This document shows, piece by piece, positions 21,866 through 33,574 of a stretch of 64,000 nt of DNA. Source of the DNA: Cynocephalus volans (taxonomy: Eukaryota > Chordata > Mammalia > Dermoptera > Cynocephalidae); NCBI RefSeq assembly GCF_027409185.1, contig NC_084469.1:99759835-99823834 (forward strand), written 5' to 3'. A model generated the notes under the pieces. The model worked only from the letters and a program-made list of their open reading frames with translations, was not told the origin of the DNA and searched no databases. Every line of letters begins with the position of its first letter. Position 1 is the first letter of the stretch. A program made the translations under genes and the position numbers.

Positions 21866-22004
21866 CTTTCACCTCCTTTATTGGTGTTTCTTAGAATCTA
21901 CTCCCAGATAAACTACTGATATACAAATCCTTGTTTCAGGCTGTGCTTCTGGGGAAACCCCAACAAATCTTATGTCCTGGTATCTGCCAGTCTTGGTCTT
22001 TTCT

Positions 22005-22183
22005 TTTTCTTTCTTTCTTTTTTTTTTTAAAGATGACCGGTAAGGGGATCTTAACCCTTGGCTTGGTGTTGTCAGCACCACGCTCTCCCAAGTGAGCGAA
22101 CCGGTCATCCCTATACAGGATCCGAACCCGTGGCCTTGGTGCTATCAGCACCGCACTCTACCGAGTGAACCACAGGCTGGCCC
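22005..22183 (-). mobile_element. tRNA-Ile-type dimeric SINE, full length
   Basis: The best dimer in the window. The T-rich run at 22005-22029 is the A-tail; then come aaagatgaccggtaagggg, a linker with tacaggatccgaacccg, and the 5' end cacaggctggccc. The target duplication CCAGTCTTGGTCTTTTCT (21987-22004) recurs with one change at 22184-22201. Confidence 0.85.
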
Positions 22184-23655
22184 CCAGGCTTGGTCTTTTC
22201 TATCTAAATGTTCTCAGCTATTCTTGTACAATTTCTTTTTCAGATTTATTTTCAAATTACTATAGCCCTAAAGGTTTTAGTGTGCTTTTCAAATAAGTTG
22301 TCCATGCACATGGTACTGAAACATACCAATCTCTACAGTGAAACTGAAGCTTCCTTCCCCATCCTCTGATCGTAAGAGGTTACTCTTCCTGGTTGTAACC
22401 TCTTTGTTATATTTCAAATGATCCACTTGCCAAGTTTGTTTTGAGCTTGTTTGGCAATCCTTCAGTAGAATTTTTAACATTTATTTGTGAATAAGCAGAG
22501 TACAGAGGAAGCTACTCTGTGTGATACTATAATGGTAGGTATATGACATTATACATCTGTCCAAACTTATTGAATGTACACCAGCAGAAGTCAGTCGTAG
22601 TGAAGACTACAGGCTTTGGATGATAATCATGGGTTAAGCTGGTTCATCCTTTGCAACAAATGCACGACTCTGGTGCTCTGTGTTGATAGTAGGAAAGCCT
22701 GTACATATGTAGGGATAAGAGTACATGAGAGCTCTCTGTACTTTCTAGTCAATCTTGCTAGGAACCTAGAACTGCTTTAAAAACTAAAGTCTATTTTAAA
22801 CATCTGTTTGGTCTTCCTTACAGAATGATTCCAATTCATAAATGTAAAAGGAACAATAAAAATAGAAAAACACTATCAGAATACTTCATCAATCATTGTG
22901 GCAGGCAAGATCCAAAAACAGATGCTTTAATTAATGGGTGAGACAGGAAGGAGAAATAGATATTTGTAAGACTGCAAAGAATCCCCCACCATAAAATATT
23001 TACTAATTACCACGGGGGTTTTAGCACGTGTTTACACATTTTTTTAATACTCCGTTTTGGAGGTGGAGCTTCCTTCTTCTTTCCTTGAGTGAGGCTGGAC
23101 TGTGTCATTCACTTTCAAGGAATAGAGCCGTACCAAGTAGCCTTTGTAGACATTTTTCCTCATCATCCCCTCCCCCCAATTAAATATTAAGGAAGAAGAC
23201 GTTCTTGGGTAGAGCTGAGCTTTAGAGGGCCACAGGGCATTGTGATATCTAAGATCTTTTCACCGCCCACCCCCTCTCCTCCCGAAGAATCAGTTTTTGC
23301 TCCCATGGGAGCAATATCAACCTTGTTGAGGATGCAAGGAAAAGAATATGGAAAGGTAAAAATAATGACTCTATGGTGCAGGAACCTGGCAGATTCTGCC
23401 TTAACCATCGCCACTGGTAAGACACGTGGATATTGTGTACGCCCCATATGATGTCATTTGGGGTGCACCTCACCTTCGAGATATTATTTGTCCTACACCT
23501 GTAACCTTAGTCTGATCATGAGAAAAATACTAGAAAAACCCAAATCAAGAACCATTTAACGCAATGCCTGAATGATGCTGGTCAAAGTTGCCAAAATCAT
23601 GACAGACAAGTGAAGACCAGGAACCGGTCCTAGTTTGGAGGAGACTAAGGAACAT
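22184..23655. other. Unassigned sequence with old L1 3' scraps
   Basis: A short old L1 3' end is likely at about 22740-22800 (cttgctaggaacctagaac). The rest is not recognised. No supported exon. Confidence 0.4.
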
Positions 23656-23660
23656 GGTGA

Positions 23661-24090
23661 CTGTCATGGGCTGAATTGTGTCCCCCAGCCCGACTCCAAC
23701 TCTAAATTTCATATGTTGAAGTTCTAACCTCCAGTACTTCAGAATGTGACTGTATTTGGAAATAGGGTCTTTACAGAGCTGATTAAGTTAAAATTAGGTC
23801 ATTGGAGTGGGTTCTAATTAAGTTAAAATGAGGTCTTTAGAGCTTAGGGTTCTAATATGACTGATGTCCTTATAAAAGGGGGAAATAGGGACATAGACAC
23901 TCACACAAGAAAGATACAGGGAGAAGACGGCCGTCTACGAGCCAAGGAGAGAGGACTCGAAGAAACTGATCCTGCCGACAGCTTGGTCTTGGACTTCCAG
24001 CCTCTAGAACTGTGAGAAAACAGATTTCTGTCGTGTGAAGCCACTCAGTCTGTGGGACATTGTTACGGCAGCCCTAGAAAATTCATAAAC
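23661..24090 (+). mobile_element. MLT1-type LTR
   Basis: Reads nearly end to end as an MLT1 LTR: tgtcatgggctgaattgtgt, aatttcatatgttgaagtt, ggaaatagggtctttacag, tccttataaaagg, aactgtgagaaaacagatt and a terminal gcagccctagaaaattcat. Confidence 0.75.
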
Positions 24091-24224
24091 TGACTCAATG
24101 CAGTGTGGGATCCTGGATGAGATCCTGTCACAGAAAAAGGAAACCAGTGGAAAAACTGGTGAAATCTGAATGAGGTCTGTAGTTTAGTTGATGGTATTCT
24201 ACTAATGTCAATTTCTTCATTTTA

Positions 24225-24356
24225 ATAAATGTACCATGGTAATACAAGACACTAATATTAGAGGAGGCCAAGCAAAGAAGATACAGAACTCTCCGTACTA
24301 TCTTTACAACTCATCTGTAAATCTAAAACTATATCAAAATTAAAAGTTCAAGAAAG
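24225..24356 (+). mobile_element. Old L1 3' end, first part (split by younger L1)
   Basis: It reads aaatgtaccatggtaatac through tctgtaaatctaaaacta and ends with the target site AAAAGTTCAAGAAAG (24342-24356). It continues at 31315 after the L1 insertion. The same element is in the left arm at about 3990-4390 in reverse, so it predates the duplication. Confidence 0.7.
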
Positions 24357-26036
24357 GCGGTTTCAAGATGGCGGTGGCGGCGGCGGCTGGCGTGGAGTAG
24401 CTGAGGTGGAAAAGGCGGCCACTGGGCCTCAGGCAGCTGGGAAACTTGTGGACCTTCCTCTTGCCGTCTCTTAAGGGAGGACCGCTGCTGGTGGCCAGAC
24501 GTGGGGGCTGACCGCCACTTTGCCCTCGGCAGGAGAGGCTGCCTCATTTACAGGCAACAGCTTTGAAGTATGGAGCAGGAAAAGAACTGTTTCGTAGCTG
24601 CAAAAGCAAGTCTCTAAACAGGGAACACGGCGCCAGGGCTGCTGTGGATGCAGACAGGATCCTGGAGGCCGCGGCCGCGCTGAAGGCGGCCAGCTGCCCT
24701 ATTCATGATTTGAGGTTTCAGGCTGGCATAAAAGAAGATTCCTGGGAGTGCCCGAGCCGCACCACGGGACCGAGCGAGGAGCCCGAGGCGGTGGGAACCG
24801 AGAACGGGGAAGGCGACAAACCAGAGGCAGAGAGTGAGCACTCGACCTGGCACAGCCCTGTGAGTGACCCCTAACCTGGCCCTGCTCGGGGGGCTGATGC
24901 CCACCCGGCTTCCGCCTGCATCACCAGGCCACTCACCGCCCCAGGGCTGCCTCCATTTTCTCAGGTGGTGGCAGCTCCGGCCCAGCTCAGCCAAGCCTGT
25001 CCTCCTCGCCCAGCTCGGCTCCTCACTGAGCCTTCCCACTTGCCTGCCCCAGCGCGGGGCTTCCCAGGGCCTGCCAGCTGGCTTCCCCTCCCACTCCCTC
25101 CACAGTTCTCTGGCGGGGCTGGTGGCCTGTGGCGACCCCAGCCAGCATCAGGAGGGCAAGGAAGTACGGGTGGGGCCGACTGTCACTCCACCGCACCCTG
25201 GGCTCCGGCCCCTGGTAAACTTCCTGTTACCAGGAGGCAGATACCATCTCTGCAGCCACCAGTTCGGAAAAACGCCTAACCAATTTCGGGTTAGGAATAG
25301 TGTGGTAGGAGAGTTCCCAAGTCCGCTTGAACCTGCCGGAGAGCTGACTGCAGGCGGGCACCAGGCTTGGTCCATGCTGGGGGGATACAAAGGTGAACCA
25401 TGTGCTGCTGGCTCCTTCCCTGAGGAGCTCACGCTCTGGTGAGGGAGATAAGACAAGTACACAAATAACCGTGATACCAGGAGGAAGGTGATAAGTCCCG
25501 AGAAAGATCTACACAGTGCTACAAAGGCACCCAGAGCGACCGGTCGTCTGTGCCTAGCAGAAACCTGGTAGACTTCCTGGGCGAGGCGGTGCCGAGCAGG
25601 GTCTTGAAGGCCCAGCTGATAGACGAGGGTTACAGAAGACACGTCCCAGCCCAGCCCAGCCCAGTGCGCACAGAGCGGGGAGAGTCCGGCCAGGGAGGCG
25701 GAGACTCGACAGAAACCACACACCCTGTGGGGTCGCCACTGCACGATCCAACAGCCCGGGCCAGAGCACACGGAACAGGGAGAAGTTCCTGCACGGGAAG
25801 TGAAAGCTCAGCAGAGATCACACACCCTGTGGTATGTGATCCAGCAGCCCAGTAGAGTCCAAGCTGACCAGAGAGGTGGCTCCCCGGAGAGGCCCAAGAC
25901 CCGAGGCAACCATACACACAAGGCACTAGAGGCCAACTGAGCAGTCACGGAGGTAGCCATACCAAATTGGCAACCACAGCAACATCTTAGTTAGTCAATA
26001 GTCTCAAACCGGTGGACTGTGAAACCCCCTTCCACA
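24357..26036 (+). promoter_or_regulatory. L1 5' UTR / internal promoter
   Basis: It starts ggcggtttcaagatggcgg; the AAGATGGCGG motif is the usual YY1 site that positions L1 transcription start. The first about 850 bp are CpG-rich. Around 25380-25540 the text changes to something resembling ordinary genomic sequence (ggggatacaaaggtgaacc, gagataagacaagtacac), then returns to L1-like text with a duplicated cacaccctgtgg block at about 25720 and 25820. Confidence 0.65.
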
Positions 26037-26961
26037 ATGAATAAACATCAAAGAAAAGATACCAGAAATACAAAAAATCAAGAAAGTACACCACCAAAAG
26101 TTAATAAATCTCAAACTCTAGATACTATAGAACAAGAAGCCCTTGAAATGACTGACAAGGAATTTCGAATGATTTCTATGGAAACTGAATGAGATACAAG
26201 AAAAGTCAGCTCGACATCATGATGAAATGAGGAAAAGTATACAGGACCTGAAAGAGGAAATGTACAAGGAAATCAATGTCCTGAAAAAAAATGTAGCAGA
26301 ACTTGCTGAACTGAAGAAGTTATTCAGCGAAATAAAAAACACAATGGAGAGTTTAACCAGCAGGCTTGTCGAAGTTGAAGAGAGAACCTCTGAACTTGAA
26401 GATGGGCTGTTTGAAATAACACAAGCAGACAAAAAGAAAGAAAAAAGAATCAAAGACATTGAAGAAAATCTGAGAGAGATATCAGGCAATCTTAAGCGCT
26501 CAAATATCCAAGTCATGGGTATTCCAGAAGGGGAGGATAACGGAGATTGCATTGAAAACATATTCAACAAAATAGTGACAGAAAACTTCCCAGGTATAGG
26601 AAAAATCACAGATCTTCAGATCCAGGAAGCTCAACCATCTCCAAATGTATTCAACCCAAAAAGGCCTTCTCCAAGTCATGTTATAGTCAAATTGGCAAAA
26701 CTCAGAGATAAAGAGAGAATCTTAAAAGCTGGAAGAGAGAAGCGTCAAATCACCTATAAGCGAGCCCCAATCAGGCTAACATCAGACTTTTCATCACAAA
26801 CCCTAAAAGCTAGAAAGGAATGGGATGATATATTCAAAATACTAAAAGACAAAGATTGCCAGCCAAGAACACACTACCCTGCAAGGCTATCCTTCCGAAA
26901 TGAAGGGCAAATAGTATATTTCTCAGACAAACAAAAACTGCGGGAGTTCACTACCACATGA
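26037..26961 (+). pseudogene. L1 ORF1 (RNA-binding chaperone), frameshifted
   Basis: The start ATG at 26037 opens a frame that ends at the TGA 26190-26192. The family-typical text continues in the next frame (KLNEIQEKSARHHDEM..), so a one-step frameshift lies near 26180. Downstream are a coiled coil (about 26227-26480), the RRM-like part with SNIQVMGIPEGE (near 26500), and the basic C-terminal domain ending LREFTTT. ORF1p normally trimerises and coats L1 RNA; this copy cannot make a full product without frameshifting. Confidence 0.85.
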
Positions 26962-27202
26962 CCACCCTTACAAGAAATCCTCAAGGGAGTACTGGGTTTG
27001 GTTCCTGAAAAATAACTACCACTGCCATAAAAACCCAAGAAAAATCAAAACCCACTAGTATAATAAAAATGGCATTCATGAAGAGAAAACAAACAAATAA
27101 AAACACTATCTACAAACTAAGGAACCAACAAACACAGAAACCAAACAGTAAATCAGAAAGCAAGGAACAAAAGACACCTAAGACAACCAAACAACCAATA
27201 AA

Positions 27203-30200
27203 ATGCTAGGAATAAATCAACACCTTTCAATAACAACTCTTAATGTAAAAGGCTTAAATTCCCCAATCAAAAGACACAGACTGGCTGACAGGATTAAAAA
27301 GGAGGACCGAACTATATGCTGCCTACAAGAGACCCACCTCACCCATAAAGATTCACATAGACTAAGAGTGAAAGGATGGAAAAAGATTTACCATGCAAAC
27401 AGAAAAGAAAAACGAGCTGGGGTAGCTATTCTTATATCTGACAAAATAGACTTTAAACTAAAAACCATAAAAAGAGACAATGAGGGACACTACTTAATGA
27501 TAAAAGGACTGATCCATCAAGAAGACATAACAATCATAAATATGTACGCACCCAATGTTGGAGCACCCAGATTTATAAAACAAACTCTATTAGACCTAAA
27601 GAAGGAAATAGACACTAACACCATAATAGCAGGGGACCTGAACACCCCACTGTCAATATTAGACAGATCATCTAGGCAAAGAATCAGTAGAGAAACACAA
27701 GATCTAAACAAGACTCTAGACCAATTGGAATTGGCAGATATCTACAGAACATTCCATCCAACAACCTCAGAATATACATTCTTCTCATCAGCACATGGAT
27801 CATTCTCCACGATAGATCACATATTAGGTCACAAATCAAGTCTCAATAAATTCAAAAAAATTGGAATTATCCCATGTATTTTCTCAGACCACAATGGATT
27901 AAAACTAGAAATTAATAACAAATGAAACTCTGGAAACTATACAAACACATGGAAATTAAACAGCATTCTACTTAATGACATATGGGTCCAAGAAGAAATC
28001 AAGCAGGAAATAAAAAAATTTATTGAAACTAATAAAAATAATGATACATCATACCAAAACCTGTGGGATACTGCAAAAGCAGTATTAAGGGGGAAATTTA
28101 TTGCATTAAATGCTAACCTCAGAAGAATGGAAAGATGGCAAACCTAACACTTCACCTTAAAGAACTAGAAAAGCAAGAACAATCCAAACCTAAAGTTAGC
28201 AGACGGAAAGAAATCATTAAGATCAGAGCAGAACTGAAGGAAATTGAAACCAAAAAAACAATTCAAAAGATCAATGAATCAAAAAGTTGGTTTTTTGAAA
28301 AGATAAATAAAATTGACAAACCATTAGCATGGCTAACTAAAAAAAGAAAAGAGAAGACTCAAATAACAAAAATTAGAAATGAAAAAGGAGATATTACAAC
28401 TGATTCATCTGAAATACAAGGAATCATTCAAGACTACTATAAACAACTATACGCCAACAAATCTGAAAATCTGGAGGAAGTGGATAAATTTCTGGACACA
28501 CACAAGCTCCCAAAACTGAACCATGAAGACGTAGAAAATTTGAACAGACCAATAACAATAAAGGAGATTGAAGCTGTTATCAGAAGGCTCCCAACAAAGA
28601 AAAGCCCAGCACCAGATGGATTCACAGCAGAATTTTACCAAACATTCAAACAGGAATTGACACCAATTCTTTACAAACTATTCCAAACGATTGAAACAGA
28701 TGCAAATCTCCCAAACTCATTCTATGAAGCAAACATCATCCTGATACCAAAACCAGGTAAAGATATAACCAAAAAAGAAAACTACAGGCCAATATCCTTG
28801 ATGAATATAGATGCAAAAATCCTCACTAAAATACTAGCAAACAGAATACAGAAACACATACGTAAAATTATTCACCACGATCAAGTGGGATTCATCCCAG
28901 GGATGCAAGGTTGGTTCAACATACGCAAATCAATAAATGTGATACACCATATTAATAAAGTCAAACACAAGGACCATATGATCATCTCTATAGATGCTGA
29001 AAAAGCATTTGATAAAGTTCAGCACTCATTCATGACAAAGACCCTCTATAAGTTAGGTATAGAGGGAAAGTATCTCAACATAATTAAAGCCATATATGCC
29101 AAACCCACTGCCAATATCATCCTGAATGGGGAAAAGCTGAAAGCTTTTCCTTTAAGAACAGGAACTAGACAAGGATGCCCACTCTCACCACTCCTATTCA
29201 ACATAGTGTTGGAAGTACTAGCCAGAGCAATCAGAGAAGAGAAGGAAATAAAGGGCATCCAGATTGGAAAAGATGAAGTCAAACTGTCTCTGTTTGCAGA
29301 TGACATGATCCTATATATCGAACAGCCTAAAACTTCTACAAAAAAACTCTTGGAATTGATAAATGATTTCAGCACAGTAGCAGGATACAAAATCAACACG
29401 CAAAAATCAGTAGCGTTTCTTTTCTCCAATAGTGAACATGCAGAATGAGAAATCAAGAAAGCCTGCCCATTTACAATAGCCACCAAAAAAATAAAATACT
29501 TAGGAATTGAGTTAACCAAGGAGGTGAAAAATCTCTATAATGAGAACTGCAAACCACTGCTGAGAGAAATTAGAGAGGATACAAGAAGATGGAAAGATAT
29601 CCCATGCTCTTGGACTGGAGGAATCAACATAGTGAAAATGTACATACTTCCCAAAGTGATATACAAATTCAATGCAATCCCCATCAAAATTCCAAAGACA
29701 TTTTTCTCAGAAATGGAAAGAACTATCCAGACATTTATATGGAATAATAAAAGACCATGCATAGCCAAAGCAATGCTGAGCAAAAAAAATAAAGCTGGAG
29801 GCATAACACTACCTGACTTTAAGCTATACTACAAAGCTATAATAACCAAAACAGTATGGTACTGGCATAAAAACAGACACACTGATCAATGGAATAGAAT
29901 AGAGAATCCAGAAATCAACCCACACACCTACAGCCATCTGATCTTTGACAAAGGCACCAAGCCTATTCACTGGGGAAGAGATTGCCTCTTCAGCAAATGG
30001 TGCTGGGATAACTGGATATCCATATGCAGGAGAATGAAACTAGATCCATACCTCTCACCATATACTAAAATCAACTCAAAATGGATTAAGGATTTAAATA
30101 TACACCCTGAAACAATAAAACTTCTTAAAGAAAACATAGGAGAAACACTTCAGGAAATAGGACTGGACACAGACTTCATGAATATGACCCCAAAAGCATG

Positions 30201-31023
30201 GGCAACCAAAGGAAAAATAAACAAATGGGATTATATCAAACTAAAGAGCTTCTGCACAGCAAAAGAAACAATTAACAGAGTTAAAAGACAACCAACAGAG
30301 TGGGAGAAAATATTTGCAAAATATACATCTGACAAAGGATTAATATCCAGAATATATAAGGAACTCAAACAACTTTACAAGAAAAAAACAAGCAACCCAA
30401 TTAAAAAATGGGCAAAAGAGCTAAGTAGGCATTTCTCTAAGGAAGATATACGAATGGCCAACAGACATATGAAAAAATGCTCAACATCACTCAGCATCCG
30501 GGAAATGCAAATCAAAACCACACTGAGATACCATCTCACCCCAGTTAGGATGGCTAAAATCCAAAAGACTCTGAACGATAAATGCTGACGAGGTTGCGGA
30601 GAAAAAGGAACTCTCATACATTGTTGGTGGGACTGCAAAATGGTGCAGCCTCTATGGAAAATGGTATGGAGGTTCCTCAAACAATTGCAGATAGATCTAC
30701 CATACGACCCAGCTATCCCACTGCTGGGAATATACCCAGAGGAATGGAAATCATCAAGTCGAAGGTATACCTATTCCCCAATGTTCATCGCAGCACTCTT
30801 TACAATAGCCAATAGTTGGAACCAGCACAAATGTCCGTCATTGGATGAGTGGATACGGAAAATGTGGTACATCTACACAATGGAATTCTACTCAGCTATA
30901 AAAACGAATGAAATACTGCCATTTGCAACAACATGGATGGACCTTGAGAGAATTATATTAAGTGAAACAAGTCAGGCACAGAAAGAGAAATACTACATGT
31001 TCTCACTTATTGGTGGGAGATAA
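27203..31023 (+). pseudogene. L1 ORF2 (endonuclease-reverse transcriptase), inactivated
   Basis: Span 3821 nt, about 1273 codons plus one frameshift, the normal length for L1 ORF2. The endonuclease domain comes first (CLQETHL near 27318, AGDLN near 27630, SDHNGL near 27885). A TGA at 27923-27925 follows it, then a frameshift near 28130. The reverse transcriptase has the catalytic FADD box at 29293-29304. Further stops are at 29446-29448 and 30586-30588, the last replacing the tryptophan after NDKC in the Cys-rich C-terminal region. All other text is collinear with the family, so four separate lesions account for the loss. Confidence 0.9.
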
Positions 31024-31036
31024 AAATTACGACATA

Positions 31037-31075
<39 letters not shown>

Positions 31076-31154
31076 AACCGGGGGCGGAGGAAGAAGATAT
31101 AACAACTACAATTACTTGAAGTTGATACGACAAGCAAACAGAAAGGACATTGTT

Positions 31155-31174
31155 GGGGGGGAGGGGGAGGGGGG
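31155..31174 (+). repeat. G-rich polypurine tract of L1 3' UTR
   Basis: Runs of 7, 5 and 6 guanines separated by single adenines, able in principle to form a G-quadruplex. It follows a CA repeat at about 31039-31071. The inverted L1 at 52301 has the same CA repeat and a shorter matching tract, so both belong to this L1 subfamily's 3' UTR design. Confidence 0.7.
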
Positions 31175-31314
31175 ATGGAGGAAGGTTTTGTTGATGGGGA
31201 ACAATAATCAGCCACAATGTATATCGACAAAATAAAATTTAAAAAAAAAAGAAAAAGAAAAAATAAAAGCCGGGTGCAATGAAAATATTAAAAAAAAAAA
31301 AAAGTTCAAGAAAG

Positions 31315-31600
31315 ACTCAAAACCCTATTAAGGATTCCACTTGCATGAGTGCCTAGAGAGATTCATAGAGACAGAAAGTAGAATGGTGGTTTCCTGGGGC
31401 TAGGGAAGGAGAGGACAAGGGTTAGTGTTTAATTGGGACAGAAGTTTAATCTGGGAAGGTGAAAAATTCTGGAGACGGATGGTGCCGATAATTGTATGAC
31501 AATAGGAAAGTACTTAATGCCACTGAATGATAGAGTTAAAATAATAATAAATTTTATGTTATGTACATTTTGCCACAATAAAAATAACTCTATCAAAAAG
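31315..31600 (+). mobile_element. Old L1 (L1M-type) 3' end, second part
   Basis: Continues from 24356: gaatggtggtttcctggggc, cttaatgccactgaatga, and a final ttttgccacaataaaaataa. The copy in the left arm confirms that the two parts were once contiguous. Confidence 0.75.
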
Positions 31601-33041
31601 TCAATTTAGGATTTTTATTAAGATGGTATTTGTTTTAATTTAAAATCTTTGAGATGGAAAGCACCCCTTCAATGAACAAGACAGACACAACATAGAAATA
31701 AAGATTTTATTACTTACAGGTCTTGGAAGGTACATGGACCACCTGGTGAGCACACACACACACAGGTCAGGGAGTGCAAGACAGGGAAGAGGAAATAGGA
31801 CCCATAGGCCAATGCCTTTATTGGGGTCCAGGGTGTTATCCAAACATATTTCCCAAAGGGAGTTTTAATTGGTGGGTTTAAAGTAGGCTGGCACAAGTTC
31901 CAGGAGGTCATGCTGTGACTGAGAGGTGGTCATTGCAGCGTATCCACATGGTCCATGCAGGGTATGAGGTCAGCGGGGCCAGTCGAGTAGGCTGTTTCTA
32001 GCTGTGTCCCATTGGGAGGTGACCACCAGGAGGAAGTTATATAAGGCACAAATCTGTATTGACCACATAGAGGAACTGAAAGGAGGTGTAGAACTGCAAA
32101 TTGTGTTGAGGGTGATTGAACCCAGCTTGTGGTATAAGAAAGTTTAACTTATACTCAAAACACAGAGGCTTCATAAAATTAGAAGAACTCACTACAGCAT
32201 TAGATTTCTAAATTAATTTGGGAAGAATTAACCTGTTTAAAATACTGAGTGTTCTTTTTGGAAACTCGTATGTCTTTATTCAGATCTTAGTTAAGTTTCA
32301 TAGCTTGGTCCACCTTCCTGTGATGGTTTCTTTAACGTTCAAGATTTCTTCTTATCCTCTGAAAAGGATTTGTTTTCTCCTTTAATTCCAAATGCTCATT
32401 GCTAGAATGTAAGAAAGCTGCTCCTATTTACAGCATCTACAAAAATTAAAATGTTTGTTTTTTTGAGACAATTCTGCTTTCTGAAGTTATTTTATAGGAA
32501 CTCGAGAAACAGTGCAAAGAGTGAAAACATATTAATACTAGTAAATTTATTACAACACTGCTTGTAATTATAAAAATTTGTAATTACTTGAATATTAATA
32601 AGCGATTGAGTAAAATAAATTATCATATATGCATAAAATGAAATGTATGCATGTAGTTGTAAAAAAAAGGATGAGGTATATTTTAAGGCTGTGATGTGAA
32701 AATTTTTCTGTGATAAAGTATTAAATAAAAAACACAAGTTTGCATGAAAAAAAAAGAGAGCTACTCTTTTTATAGATTAATCCTGTTGTGACCTTTAATT
32801 AGTCCAGCAGTTAAGTCCCTAGGATTTAAGTCCCTAGATAAATGACCATGGCTTTATAATGCTGTTAACTTTTACTCTTGCTTTTAATATTTACAGGTCT
32901 TATATCTTTATTTTCTCTTATTGCACTGGGAGAAATAAAAGGGACACTGTTATATCGTTCCTGATTTTACCAAATGTGGTTCTCCTATATAACTATTAAG
33001 ACATTTCTGTAGGCTTGTGGAAATTGTCCCTTATCAAACCA
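31601..33041. repeat. Outer right arm of the inverted duplication
   Basis: Pairs in reverse with 3037-3960 and then, beyond the composite retroposon, with 1480-1636 on the left. No gene is seen. A short piece (about 32960-33040, attttaccaaa..ttatcaaa) has a second direct copy flanking the older L1 at 33530-33574 and 37345-37380. Confidence 0.65.
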
Positions 33042-33510
33042 GTATCAGTTTGCAAGGGCTGCCATAACAAAATGCCACAAACTGGGTTGTTTCAAACAAC
33101 AGAAATTTATTGTCTCACAGTTCTGGAGGCCAGAGGTCTGAAATCCAAGGGTCAGCAGGGCCATGTTTCCTCTAACACCTGTAGGGTAGAAGCCTTCCTT
33201 TCCTCTTCCCAGCTTCTGGTGGTTTCTGGCAATCCTTGCTGTAGCTTGGCTTATAGACACATCACTCCAATACCTGTCTGTTGTCACATGGCTTCCTCTC
33301 CTCACATCCATTCCTATTGTCTTCATTCTACATCTCCTCTTCTTATAAGGATGTAGTCATACTGGGTGAGGACCTGCTCTAATGACCTCAGCATAACTTA
33401 GTTATATCTGCAAAGGACCTATTTCCACACACGATCACATTCACAGGTACCAGAGGTTAGGGCTTCCATGTATCTTTTTGAGGGACACAATTCAATCCCC
33501 TGCTAGTGCA
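33042..33510 (-). mobile_element. MLT1-type LTR
   Basis: A reverse-orientation LTR: gtttgcaagggctgccataa, aaatttattgtctcacag, ttctggaggccagaggtc, tccccttctcttataagg-like block. Its mate in the left arm is 1216-1480. Confidence 0.7.
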
Positions 33511-33574
33511 CATCTCTGTTTTCTTCTTCATTTTACCAAAAATGGTTCTTCTATTTCACTATTAAGATATTTCT

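Larger units (their letters stand above)
24357..31299 (+). mobile_element. Full-length L1 (about 6.9 kb), recently inserted, inactivated
   Basis: It is bounded by a perfect 15-bp target-site duplication, AAAAGTTCAAGAAAG, at 24342-24356 and 31300-31314. The parts are: a 5' UTR of 1.68 kb with a YY1-type CAAGATGGCGG near the start and GC-rich text; ORF1 (26037-26961, one frameshift); ORF2 (27203-31023, one frameshift and three stops); and a 3' UTR with a CA repeat (about 31039-31071), a G-rich purine tract (31155-31174) and an A-rich tail. The left arm of the inverted duplication lacks it. Few lesions for its length imply a fairly young insertion. Confidence 0.9.

Noticed and set aside
24864-25442. 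Long frames in the L1 5' UTR on both strands (192 and 207 codons)
   Set aside because: GC-rich L1 5' UTR. An ORF0-type antisense product is conceivable, but I see no start context or conservation to support one.
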